Shown here in pieces: positions 54,618 through 63,814 of a stretch of 64,000 bases of DNA. The position numbers and the translations under genes were made by a program. This DNA comes from Manduca sexta (lineage: Eukaryota > Arthropoda > Insecta > Lepidoptera > Sphingidae), in assembly GCF_014839805.1 (NCBI RefSeq), contig NC_051116.1, positions 1,798,001-1,862,000 on the forward strand, written 5' to 3'. Position 1 is the stretch's first letter; each line of letters begins with the position of its first letter. The notes beneath the pieces are model-generated. The model was not told the DNA's origin, did not search any database, and saw nothing but the letters and a program-made list of their open reading frames with translations.

Positions 54618-54782
54618 AAAACACACATCACGCATTTATTCCCGAAGGGGTATGCAGAGGCGCAACCAGAGCACCCAATTTTCGCCAAGTGTGTTCCGTC
54701 CCATGATGTGGTAGGGGTCGAGCCTATCGCCATACCGGGCACAAATTCCAGACTCCAGGCTGATACTGAGCAGAAAAACCCA
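54618..54782 (-). repeat. SINE-E body
   Basis: TATTCCCGAAGGGGTATGCA through TTCGCCAAGTGTGTTCCGTC to TACTGAGCAGAAAAACCCAT; head missing. Confidence 0.82.
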
Positions 54783-54789
54783 TACAAAA

Positions 54790-55225
54790 TACAGACTGTA
54801 TTAATACTGCATTTATTTGTGAGCTTTATCAGTGTTTAAAATCGTATCCTCGTTTCCGATTTCATTACGATACAAATCGTATTCAAATCGCCAATGACAT
54901 TATAAATAATTCATAAGTACGAAAAATATCATCGACCTTGGATGTCTATAAATTTGTAACACGTTTCTACAGAATATCATTGACGCAGGTTCGTTCAAAC
55001 CGAACGTGAAAAGTTAAGCTAATTAAATTGTTGAAACACGATTATCATGATTCCGCGCCTCTTCACGGAAAAATAGTGTTATAAAACTAATTTTTATGCC
55101 AACACGCAATCTAAAAACGATTAGAACTTCGGTCAGAAACAAAAACATTTTATTTAAAATAGATTAAACCCTTTTTAATTTGTTTATGTATAAGAAAGAA
55201 TTGCTTGTTACAGTTTTGTTTTTTT
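54790..55225. other. No feature recognised
   Basis: Unique AT-rich DNA. Confidence 0.4.
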
Positions 55226-55227
55226 AA

Positions 55228-55490
55228 GGGCACGGCTAACTGACCTCATTACATGTGATGGTAAGTAGTGTGGGGTATAATAGAATGTCGACTGACGAGA
55301 GATGATTACCCTGCGGCAGTCGACACAATTATGCCGGCCTGTTGGAACCGGATATACAGACTGATCCCGAAATAAGACACACATACGTGGACCACTAGGC
55401 CACTAACGTGGTGGTCTTTCATACTCTGTATACGGTTGTGGCTATCCGCGCGGGGATATAAAACATATCCTACCGCCAGTCCTTGCTAAA
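55228..55490 (-). repeat. Rep-B copy, full length
   Basis: AGAATGTCGACTGACGAGAG, ACACAATTATGCCGGCCTGT, ACTGATCCCGAAATAAGACA, ATAAAACATATCCTACCGCC. Confidence 0.88.
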
Positions 55491-55512
55491 TTTATATTTA
55501 TTTATATATATA

Positions 55513-55818
55513 CGAACTGCCAAGACGAATGTCCGCAGGTTCGAATCCCAAGGGCACACACCTCTGATTTTACTAAAATCATGTGTGTATTCTTTGTGAA
55601 TTATCGTTCGCTTTAACGGTGAAGGAAAACATCGTGAAGAAACCTGCACATCTGAGAAGTTCTCTGTAGGAATTTCGAAGGAGTGTGAAGTCTACCAAAC
55701 CGCACTAGGCCGGCGTGGTGGACTAAGGTCTAATCCCTCTTAGTAGTAGAGGAGGCGCTTGCCCAGCAGTGGGACAGTATATATAATACAGGGCTGATAT
55801 TATTATTATTATTATATA
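55513..55818 (+). repeat. SINE-A copy
   Basis: From ACTGCCAAGACGAATGTCCG (B box GGTTCGAATCCC) to a long ATT tail. A-box end missing. Confidence 0.88.
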
Positions 55819-55883
55819 ATATATCCTTCTGAAATTACTCAGCATTAGGTGACCTTTGATTCATATAGTAACGCTATGTTCAG

Positions 55884-55985
55884 CTGGATATCCTGTGGCT
55901 GATGATTATGATGAAGTGAACAACTTGCAGATTTATCGGCTTGTGTTAAAAATCCTGACGCAATCTTCTGAAGACGATAAGGCAG
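55884..55985 (+). CDS. Candidate internal exon of an unidentified gene, 102 bp
   Basis: The segment sits between TATGTTCAG (acceptor AG at 55882-55883) and CAG|GTAAGG (donor at 55986), a strong donor. It is open in one frame and reads GYPVADDYDEVNNLQIYRLV, continuing LKILTQSSEDDKA. Both borders fall after the first base of a codon (phase 1-1), so the exon can be included or skipped without a frame change. The peptide is acidic, ends in a possible amphipathic helix and resembles the spacer part of a secreted or prohormone-type precursor, but I do not recognise it. It lies in one of the few stretches free of repeats, just after a SINE-A. It could equally be an orphan exon or chance. Confidence 0.4.
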
Positions 55986-56049
55986 GTAAGGCACGCAGAT
56001 GTTCCCTGAAATTCCTCAATCGTTTGACGATTCCCTCGGGATAGGCCAT

Positions 56050-57270
56050 TAGTATTCTGAATCCGTGCGCGGTGTGATGTTTAACGCATTTATATTTGTG
56101 GTTTGTTTGCAATATTGGAATTTCAATGAAACGCTTTACGGCGTTGGGTTTAAATTGGATTGAAGTTTTATTATCGGTTGTTTGATTTTTAATCTTTTTA
56201 TTTTATTTCATAGATGCTAAAACTGGTTTAAAATATTTTATATGTAAAATGGAATGAAAAATTGAAAAACAGCGTCAATAAAATATAAAAATATCGGTAT
56301 ATTTTAAAAATAGGTTTTTATTTGCTATGTTTATACTAACAAGAATTTTTAGATATATATTTTTCTACAAATTGAACGTTTAAATTGAACCTAGAATAGC
56401 GATACAGGCTCTGGATATGTTTTGCTATCTGACCAATAGCATCTAACTATCTATAGAAGAAGGTAGAAATGGAAAGAAGACGCTATTTTAGAATATACAT
56501 AAGACTTTAATATAGTTATGAGTTTGTATATGTTAATCTGTGAAACTGTATTCAATTTTTTCAAATTCTTTCACTAATAACAACGAAAACGATCGTAATC
56601 GTAACGATATAGATCGTATTTTATCTAAAGGCAGCGTAGGATAGATGTAGATTAGGACAAAGGTAATATTTTTTGAATGAGGTATATTAATGAAATATTT
56701 TCTATCGATAAATATTTTAAACACATTATATTGTCTAGTTTCTCTTGTTTGAGTCTAAAAATATATTTATAACAAGTATCTAAGTGTTCCTCTCCTTTAA
56801 ATTCATTAGCCTCCACAAGACAAAACGATATATCGTGTCGCCGTCGTCACGTTACATCTGAACGCACCCAGATAACTTCAAAAGGTTTTTTCGTGTTCAC
56901 TGAAAGCGAGCGTTACATATTAAATATTCTTTTGCCATTCGCAATTCTTTTATGCTCAAGACTCCATCAAAATGGAAATTGAAACTATTAGCGACTATTT
57001 CGTCTGTGTTGAATTTACCATTTCTTGAAGAAATAACCTTGTTTTCTTAGAGCTAAAGTCCAATTTACGTAATAACCTGATAAAGAAGTGTTTCGATAAA
57101 ACATCAATCTCTAAATTTTTTCTTTCAGGCAACGTGGTGGACATAATATATTTATTTAAATCGACGAATTAATCGACTTGGTTTTTTTGCAAAACTATAC
57201 TAACTATTTTATTTATTTTATTAAAAACTATTCCGAATTTACTGAATGATTTTATTCTTATAGTAATTTT
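56050..57270. other. No gene recognised; repeat-poor stretch
   Basis: About 1.2 kb without any of the window's repeat families. If the exon at 55884 is real, this is intron. Confidence 0.4.
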
Positions 57271-57274
57271 TGCT

Positions 57275-57785
57275 ATCACTTGAGATGTTATTGATATCTG
57301 TTTATAAAATAGCGACGACTTTAAATACTGTTCTTTTATTGCTTTTAATGACAAGACGAGTTTGTCGTTCGCCTGATAGTAAGCGATACGATTGCCCATA
57401 AACAGTAGAAACACCATCCAACACCTTGAATTACAAAAAAATGTTGGGTATTCCACTGCGCTCGCCGTCCTGAGACATGAGATGTTAAATCTTATTATGT
57501 CCAGTAGTGACACTGGCTACAGTGTCCTTCAAAAATAACGCAACAGTGAGTACACACTGTTGCTTGGCGGCAGAAATAGACATTCCGGTGGTACCTACCC
57601 AGGCGGATTCTCACATACGAGAGACCTACTACCAGTAAAATTTTGCTAGACTTCGCCTAAATTCGCCATATCCTGTGAGTCTGTGACTTGAGATATCATT
57701 TGAGATGTTGTTGGTATTATGAAGTGACTTTAATTTGACAGCTTCTCGACTGATGTCGTATTTCAGAGCGAAACTTAGGTCCCTA
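57275..57785 (+). repeat. Rep-F unit interrupted by rep-C
   Basis: CACTTGAGATGTTATTGATA before and GACTTGAGATATCATTTGAG after the rep-C at 57335-57632. Confidence 0.55.
57335..57632 (+). repeat. Rep-C copy, full length
   Basis: ACAAGACGAGTTTGTCGTTC to TCACATACGAGAGACCTACT. It forms an inverted pair with 57826-58125. Confidence 0.9.
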
Positions 57786-57825
57786 GATCTCGCCTTAACA
57801 AACCAGTCACTGTGTATTGTGTACT

Positions 57826-58125
57826 GGTGGTAGGTCTCTCATATGTGAGAGTCTGCCTGGGTAGGTACCACCGTAATGACTATTTCTGCTGCCCAGCAGC
57901 CGCGTGTAGTCACTGTTGTGTTCCGGTTTGAAGGATATTGTAGCCAGTGTAACTGGACATAATAAGATTCAACATCTCATGTCTCAGGATGGCGAGCGCA
58001 GTGGAATACCAAACAATATTTTGTAATTCAGGGTGTTGGACGGTGTTGGTACTGTTAATGGGCGGTCGTATCGCTTACTATCAGGAAAATGGCAAGCTCG
58101 TGTCGTCATTCAAAGGAATAAAAAA
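57826..58125 (-). repeat. Rep-C copy, full length, inverted
   Basis: GGTGGTAGGTCTCTCATATG to GGCAAGCTCGTGTCGTCATT. Confidence 0.9.
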
Positions 58126-58126
58126 G

Positions 58127-58255
58127 AAGTCTTCACACAGAGACTTTATCACCCTCACACCTACCACTACAACTCCTGTAAGCCAGTATCAGCAGTGGCA
58201 CGCGTGACAACGAGCAGTGAAGCTCGGCGAGTCTCAGGGAAAACTAATTTGTTCG
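58127..58255 (-). mobile_element. Rep-D fragment
   Basis: The complement holds TTTTCCCTGAGACTCGCCGA, TGATACTGGCTTACAGGAGT and GTAGTGGTAGGTGTGAGGG. This explains the open frame seen here. Confidence 0.7.
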
Positions 58256-58259
58256 CACA

Positions 58260-58620
58260 GAAAAAATACTCAAATATCATATTTTCCATCTTGAAAAATA
58301 CTCCGCGAATAGCAAATATTTTTTCGCAATCTTCAATTCATTCCACGACATTCGATATAAAAATGTCTATACATTTGCCTTTCACGAACCTATCGCAGAG
58401 TTAATTTAAAATTTCATCAAGAATACCTATTTACCGCGGTTTAGGTGCCAACAACTCTCATCGCGTGTTGCAGTTAAATTTAACCTGTCTGTATGTTCGA
58501 ATTTAACTTGTATCAGTTTCCTTTCCAGTCATATTAACCCAGTTTCGGTAAGTCGATAAAATTGGTTTAGTTTCTTTAATATTGACTGCATTGTTTTTAT
58601 AAGTTTATTTATTTACTAAA
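58260..58620. other. No feature recognised
   Basis: Unique AT-rich DNA. Confidence 0.35.
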
Positions 58621-58624
58621 ATTT

Positions 58625-58740
58625 TGCAGCCTTCATGGCAGTCCACCCCATGACCATGAAGGCTCCAAAGTCTTCAAAACGTCGGGGGAAAACTAAAATA
58701 ATTAAAACCGCGATAAAATCCGAAAAATAGTTTAATTTCA
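58625..58740 (+). repeat. PLE 3' fragment
   Basis: ATGACCATGAAGGCTCCAAA, AAAACGTCGGGGGAAAACTA, CGCGATAAAATCCGAAAAAT. A short inverted scrap (GCAGCCTTCATGGCAG) precedes it. Confidence 0.75.
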
Positions 58741-59104
58741 AAACCTTATTTACTTTGTTTTATACCATGCCAGGAAGAGCAACAAAAGAAAATATCGGTT
58801 TAAAATGTGGTATAATAAATTATTGTTGCTACATGTTTGAAAATTGTGCTATCGATTTGGGGTTTGAGGGTAATTTGAAATAACACATTACAGTGTTGGA
58901 AAGGTTTTTGTACGCCATCATTAAGCCTCGGGCGTGTTCTGCTTTTTATTAAAACACCGTTTTCACAGAATAATATTGTTAGTAATATCCCAAATGGATA
59001 TGTTTTTAGAAGTTGTATAGTCATTTTCAAATATATTCAATATGTTATGATGAATTTTCATTAATACTCCGCTCGTAATGGTCATAGCGTGACGTTATAT
59101 AACT

Positions 59105-59245
59105 TTATTTTTTATTTTTACAATTTATTTTACTCCTTTCCTCGATAAAAGGGCTATCCAACACAAAAATATTTTTTCAATGTGAATCAGTAGTTCCTGA
59201 GACTAGCTTTAAACTCTTCAACTTTATACAATAACATATAAGTAT
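59105..59245 (-). mobile_element. Hel-H 5' part
   Basis: GGGCTATCCAACACAAAAAT, GTAGTTCCTGAGACTAGC, AACTCTTCAACTTTATAC: the reversed start of hel-H. Confidence 0.65.
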
Positions 59246-59249
59246 AAAT

Positions 59250-59650
59250 TAGAAACCACACAGAAACTATCTCCTTTTGTACAAAATACGATATAGGTAC
59301 TGCAAATAGTTATTATTATATTCAAAGATAGCTATGCAATTGACTACTAAATTTGCTCAAATGACCTAAATTAATACCAAATTTCTAGATCCAACCAGAA
59401 TCTGGGTTATAAATATGCTCTACGAGCCGTAACATTAAAGCACTGAACATCAGTCTATGGTACACCCATTCCATACCTTAGATTAAAAAAAACTCCCCAT
59501 TGTAGGGATATTGAGTAACCCTCTCAGTAGTAGAGGAAGCCCGTGCCCATTGTAATCAAATCTAACTAGCTTATCTAGTTGTAAACGTCCCTATCCTTGA
59601 GGTTAAAACGCCATTTTAGATCATGATTTTGTCACCCGCATTGCTATGGA
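59250..59650. other. Mostly unrecognised; SINE-A scrap at 59515-59560
   Basis: CCTCTCAGTAGTAGAGGAAG at 59520 is a SINE-A 3' fragment. Confidence 0.45.
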
Positions 59651-59654
59651 AGGA

Positions 59655-59855
59655 AGTGGACAAAATATATCCAACTCCTCCCTATCTTTCTATTTGATTA
59701 ATTTCGTTGCGGGTTAATGACATATTAGTTTTCCCTGAGACTCGCCGGGCTTCACTGTGCGGTATCATAAAATGCGTGCCACTGGTAATCCTGGGTTACA
59801 AGAGTTGTAGTGGTGGGTGTGAGGGCGGGAAAGTCTCGTAAATAAAATCCCCAGA
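59655..59855 (+). mobile_element. Rep-D copy, 3' truncated
   Basis: CCAACTCCTCCCTATCTTTC, AGTTTTCCCTGAGACTCGCC, GTTGTAGTGGTGGGTGTGAG. Confidence 0.7.
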
Positions 59856-59859
59856 GGTC

Positions 59860-60365
59860 ATGACCTGATTTAAAAACATCTCACACCATACCGATACATA
59901 TTTAAAGCCCCGAATCCCCTGAATTCACCTCCACTGATTCATAAAAGACACCAAGCGATTATTTTGTCATCTGCAAAATGTAATTTGTCAAGTGCGGCCT
60001 ATATTCGACTTATTCTATCCAGTGTAACTAGAACCGCGGCTGAAATGGAAATATTATGGAGTTGGTTTATTCAAAGAGGTCAGCTTACTGGATGTGGTTT
60101 TCTCTATCTTTCGCGCTATTGAATTAACGTTAGGGTTTTTTGAATTCATGACGTAGAATTATGGTTGAAAATATACATTATACCTATTCGTTTTTCACAT
60201 TTATTTTGACTTTTTTAAACTTTTACAAAGAAAAATCTATTTTATAAGTTGCCATTGAAGTACTCCAAAAATTTGTCTACAATGCATCGATTATCGTCGA
60301 CCATTAGACAACGCAAGGCGCACATATATTCAATATACGAGGGCCATACGTGTATATAGGTGGCA
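59860..60365. other. No feature recognised
   Basis: Unique. No convincing frame. Confidence 0.35.
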
Positions 60366-60367
60366 AG

Positions 60368-60770
60368 CAGTGATGCAGGGTTCATATAGACGATTCCTGC
60401 CAGCTTCCCTTTCATAATAATAATAATAATAATAATATCAGCCCTGTATTATATACTTGCCCACTGCTGAGCACGGGCCTCCTCTACTACTGAGAGGGAT
60501 TAGGCCTTAGTCCACCACGCTGGCCTAGTGCGGATTGGTAGACTTCACACACCTTCGAAATTCCTATAGAGAACTTCTCTTTGTGAATTTATCGTTCGCT
60601 TTAACGGTGAAGGAAAACATCGTGAGGAAACTGCACATCTGAGAAGTTCTCCCTTTCATAACTTATGTAAAATCTAATTATCATTGGATCGATTTGTAAA
60701 CCGCATTTATGAATAATAGTACATATATGTTGTGTCAGATTCCTTATCTGAAAATGTCAGCCTTCGCGAT
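60368..60770 (+). mobile_element. MITE-R copy hosting a rearranged SINE-A
   Basis: CAGTGATGCAGGGTTCATAT opens and GTCAGCCTTCGCGATTAG closes. The interior (TAAACCGCATTTATGAATAA, ATGTTGTGTCAGATTC) matches 30958-31073. Confidence 0.75.
60418..60649 (-). repeat. SINE-A with inverted 5' part (twin-priming form)
   Basis: 60418-60579 is SINE-A reversed, starting at its (AAT)n tail. 60580-60649 is the adjoining upstream SINE-A sequence (TTTGTGAATTTATCGTTCGC to TCTGAGAAGTTC) in the opposite direction. TCCCTTTCATAA is duplicated at 60406-60417 and 60650-60661. Confidence 0.88.
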
Positions 60771-60794
60771 TAGTGATAAGAGCTAGGTTACCAC

Positions 60795-60910
60795 AAACAC
60801 ACGCTAGGTTAGGTGCAATTGGTGCACCCACTTTCCGCCATGTGTATACGTCCCTTGATAGGGACCTCTTCCTACACCTTCGGGGATAAAGAGCATGAGT
60901 GTGTAATTTT
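60795..60910 (+). repeat. SINE-E scrap, rearranged
   Basis: ACACCTTCGGGGATAAAGAG and CACCCACTTTCCGCCATGTG; pieces of SINE-E in mixed orientation. Confidence 0.5.
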
Positions 60911-61103
60911 TGAGTCAATAGAGAAGTATATCATTACGTTTATATATATTTTAACTATAAATTAACAGAGCTCTGTTTAAAATTTATGAGTCAAATTAAA
61001 TACTGATTTACTTAAGAATTGATCAAAATGTTTATTAAAGGCCCTTAGTCTGACGCCGAAATATCTTACGAAACGGCACGAAATGAAATAAATTAGAACG
61101 AAT

Positions 61104-61128
61104 GGTATAAATAACTCTTATAAAAGTG
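61104..61128 (+). promoter_or_regulatory. TATA-type core promoter candidate
   Basis: GGTATAAATAACTC (61103-61116) and CTTATAAAAG (61116-61125) are two TATA-like boxes about 60-80 bp before the ATG at 61186. A start near 61135-61150 would leave a short leader. Two overlapping options exist; no initiator is decisive. Confidence 0.4.
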
Positions 61129-61185
61129 TACCGTTCATATCGCTTCGACGCTGTTTATAGTATATTATAGTTTACAAATTTAATT

Positions 61186-61352
61186 ATGAAATTGTTTATA
61201 TTTTGTTTAGCTTTTGTTCTTTTTGTCTGTACGATTTATGCTATACAAACCGCACATTGCAACTCGCTGCGTACCTATAGTTACACGGACGAACTTAGAC
61301 GTTTTTATTATATAGATACGGTGTCCGAGCTCAATATTGGCAAGACGAAAGC
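61186..61352 (+). CDS. Candidate gene for a small secreted peptide, cut by a PLE
   Basis: An ATG at 61186 opens MKLFIFCLAFVLFVCTIYA, a classical signal peptide (Lys at n-region, apolar core, cleavage probably after TIYA or a few residues later). Then follow IQTAHCNSLRTYSYTDELRR and FYYIDTVSELNIGKTKAG. Codon use is less AT-biased after residue 20 than the flanks. Two TATA-like boxes precede it at a fitting distance. From about 61353 the DNA is PLE sequence; the frame continues into it to a TAG at 61426-61428, adding about 24 meaningless residues. The real 3' part is lost or displaced. I do not recognise the family; one Cys remains in the mature part. It could be a broken immune, neuropeptide-like or salivary gene, or an intact exon 1 with its donor masked. 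Confidence 0.42.
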
Positions 61353-61612
61353 AGGCAAGCTCATTCTGCGTAGGTCGGACCACCAACAGCTAAAATTTAA
61401 AAAATGCATAATTGTAAAATGTAGGTAGATATTGTAACTTTGACTTTACGGATGACCAACACCTCAGCCCCCGCCCCCCGTGACCATGAAGGCTGCAAAG
61501 TCTTCGAAACGTCGGGAAAAAAAGTAAAATATGAAAACTGCGATAACATCCGAAAAAAAGTTTAATTTTAATGTCTGACATTCGCCTAAACACAAGAAAT
61601 CATGTATTTTTT
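61353..61612 (+). repeat. PLE fragment: pol end plus 3' UTR
   Basis: AAGCTCATTCTGCGTAGGTC, ACCACCAACAGCTAAAATTT, CCATGAAGGCTGCAAAGTCT, CGAAACGTCGGGAAAAAAAG. It ends near 61605 and touches rep-C. Confidence 0.8.
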
Positions 61613-61815
61613 GCTTTGAATGACGAGACGAGCTTGCCGTTCGCCTGATGGTAAGCGATAAGATCGCTCAGAAAACAGTAGAAACACCATCTAACACCTT
61701 GAATAATAAAGTATTGTTTGGTATTCCACTGCACTCGCCATCCTGAGACACGAGATTTTAAGTATTATTATGTGCAGTAGTCACACTGGCTACAATGTCC
61801 TTCAAACCCGAACAT
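61612..61815 (+). repeat. Rep-C copy, 3' truncated
   Basis: GCTTTGAATGACGAGACGAG to GCTACAATGTCCTTCAAACC. Confidence 0.88.
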
Positions 61816-61914
61816 CGATTTCATCCACATCTGTTAATCTGATACCGCGTTTACTGCTAACATTCAAACATTATCCGAATCTTCATATTTATAATGTAAG
61901 ATTTCTAAATTTAT

Positions 61915-62143
61915 TTATATCTTAACACAATAAATAAAGAAGCTTTTATCGAACGAAAACAACAATGGGTCGTTTAAATTCCGATGAATCGAGAAAACTT
62001 CGATAGCAACGCATGATCGAAAACATTCCGCAAACCATTTCAGTACAATAAACAATTGTTCAGCTTTGAATAAACGAACTACTGCTCCGTTCATGCCCAC
62101 GTCGTGCCCACTTATGGACACAAGGATTGCGTCAGCACGTTCC
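61915..62143 (-). CDS. Exon-like open frame of unknown function
   Basis: On the minus strand TTTAAAATCAG (acceptor-like, AG at 62145-62144) precedes an open frame starting ERADAILVSISGHDVGMNGA, then VVRLFKAEQLFIVLKWFAEC and on to a TAA at 61915. The first 40 codons are GC-balanced and use varied codons; the rest is more AT-rich. No family recognised and no donor is obvious. It could be a terminal exon, a captured gene piece or chance. Confidence 0.28.
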
Positions 62144-62312
62144 CTGATTTTAAATTGACATTATTTTCAATAAATTTCCTGAGTATATAATTTATTTTAA
62201 AAGATTTTTATATATAAATCTTATAAATATAAATACATATAAAAATAATAAATCCTTCCAATGGCGAGGTTCAAGGCCCCAACTACCGGTATTTGGGATT
62301 CAAAGTAAATAT

Positions 62313-62502
62313 ATAATAATAATAATAATATCAGGCCTGTATTATGTACTGTCCCACTGCTAGGCACGGGCATCGTCTTTTACTCAGAGCGATTATATAT
62401 TAGTCCAACAAGCTGGCCTAGTGCGGATTGGTAAACTTCACACTCTATCAAAATCCCTATAGAGAACTTCTCTGGTATGTAGATTTCCTCACGATGTTTT
62501 AC
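62313..62502 (-). repeat. SINE-A, 5' truncated
   Basis: (AAT)n, CTGTATTATGTACTGTCCCA, GCTGGCCTAGTGCGGATTGG, to GATTTCCTCACGATGTTTTA. Confidence 0.85.
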
Positions 62503-62504
62503 AT

Positions 62505-62720
62505 GCTTTCCTAGGTACTGGGGTAACACACCGCCAACTTCCTGAATAATTTTTAAGGCGAAAAATCCCAGTCACATTTATTTGGCCCGACTCGGGATTC
62601 GAACCTAGGACCTCAGCGCGCCAGTATTCCTACTACGTACACATTACGAATGCCACCGATAGAGTATCGACTGAGAAAAGATGATTATCCCTCGCCAGTT
62701 GACACAATTATGCCGGCCTC
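62505..62720 (-). repeat. SINE-G head and body (to 62655), then a rep-B fragment
   Basis: ACACCGCCAACTTCCTGAAT and GACTCGGGATTCGAACCTAG give SINE-G reversed. GAAAAGATGATTATCCCTCG and ACACAATTATGCCGGCCTC give rep-B reversed. Confidence 0.7.
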
Positions 62721-62724
62721 AATA

Positions 62725-63150
62725 TTGATTTGATTTTACCACTTAACAGTCAATGACTCACTTATCTGACCGAAAGGAGTTCAAATATTCTATGTAACTC
62801 AAATATCAACGTAACACAAACCAGACACCATTCCAAAGTTAACCAATCATTAACCAAAGAAAAAACATCAAAAAGCCAGAAACTGCATGCTCGTAAAACT
62901 GTTTTATTTTCGTACAGAACGAGTGATCTGTGAAGTTTAAATCATAGTTTGTATCCAGTGACGCGGGCACCGAAATACTTTAATATGACTGATTCGCGAT
63001 TCAGATTTTTAGTTGTACTCTGTTCGATAAATAGTAGCAACATAGTACAGTGCTGTTGAGTGATCTAGAGGCCTATGCGACGCGACGTCCTCTCAGCACT
63101 CGCCTATAAAGATGACCTACTTTATAAGTTGAAACTAGTTCGACGATTCT
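62725..63150. other. No feature recognised
   Basis: Unique. No convincing frame. Confidence 0.35.
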
Positions 63151-63152
63151 GA

Positions 63153-63810
63153 CTAAGAGACCGTTCAATTATTTCGTAACGCAATTTGGGAGGGGGTGCT
63201 TGTAAAATGTTACGATGCGTAACAGAGGCGGGAAGGGATCTCGTACAAAGCGTTATGTAACATTGGTTTTTCTATATTAAAACAATAACAAAGGTATTTA
63301 AGTGACTTTCCGGTATTTAGCGTAAAATAATTGAGAATATAAAGCGACGATAGCCTAGTTGGGTGTGAAATGGACTGTCGAGACGAATGTCCGCAAGTTC
63401 AAATCCCAAGGGCACACACCTCTGACTTTTCTAAAATCATGTGTGTATTCTTTGTGAATTTATCGTTCGCTTCAACGGTGAAGGAAAACATCGTGAGGAA
63501 ACCTACACATCTGAGGAGTTCTCTATAGGAATTTCGAAGGTGTGTGAAGTCTACCAATCCGCACTACAGCATGGTGGACTAAGGCCTAATCCCTCTCAGT
63601 AATAGAGGCTCGTGCTCAGCAATGGGCAAGTATATAATACAGGGCTGATATTATTATTATTATTATAATTGAGAATATTACAAAAAAAATTGTCACTTTA
63701 GTTACATAACTTTTGGAGGGGCGGGGACGTACAGGAAAACGTTACGGCGCGCTACATGCGGGGTCAAAAACCTTAAAAAATTTCGTTACGTAATACTTGA
63801 ACGGCCCCTG
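63153..63810. mobile_element. hAT-like non-autonomous element with nested SINE-A
   Basis: Left end CCGTTCAATTATTTCGTAAC and right end TTACGTAATACTTGAACGG are inverted versions of one terminus. GGGAGGGGGTGCTTG and GGAGGGGCGGGG lie just inside. The right end closes GGCCCCTG, typical of hAT elements starting CAGGGGCC. The 8-bp flanks are not clear. No transposase. Confidence 0.65.
63341..63664 (+). repeat. SINE-A, full length, with 14-bp target duplication
   Basis: ATAATTGAGAATAT at 63327-63340 and 63665-63678. A box TAGCCTAGTTGG near 63351, B-box-like AGTTCAAATCCC near 63396, tail (ATT)n. Best reference copy of the family. Confidence 0.95.
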
Positions 63811-63814
63811 AGCA

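Noticed and set aside
58033..58404. 123-residue open frame
   Set aside because: It spans the end of rep-C and a reversed rep-D; composition is repeat-derived.
1597..63664. CRISPR-like array from the many similar SINE-A and rep-B units
   Set aside because: Units are 200-330 bp, on both strands, irregularly spaced, with retroposon tails and target duplications; the genome is eukaryotic.
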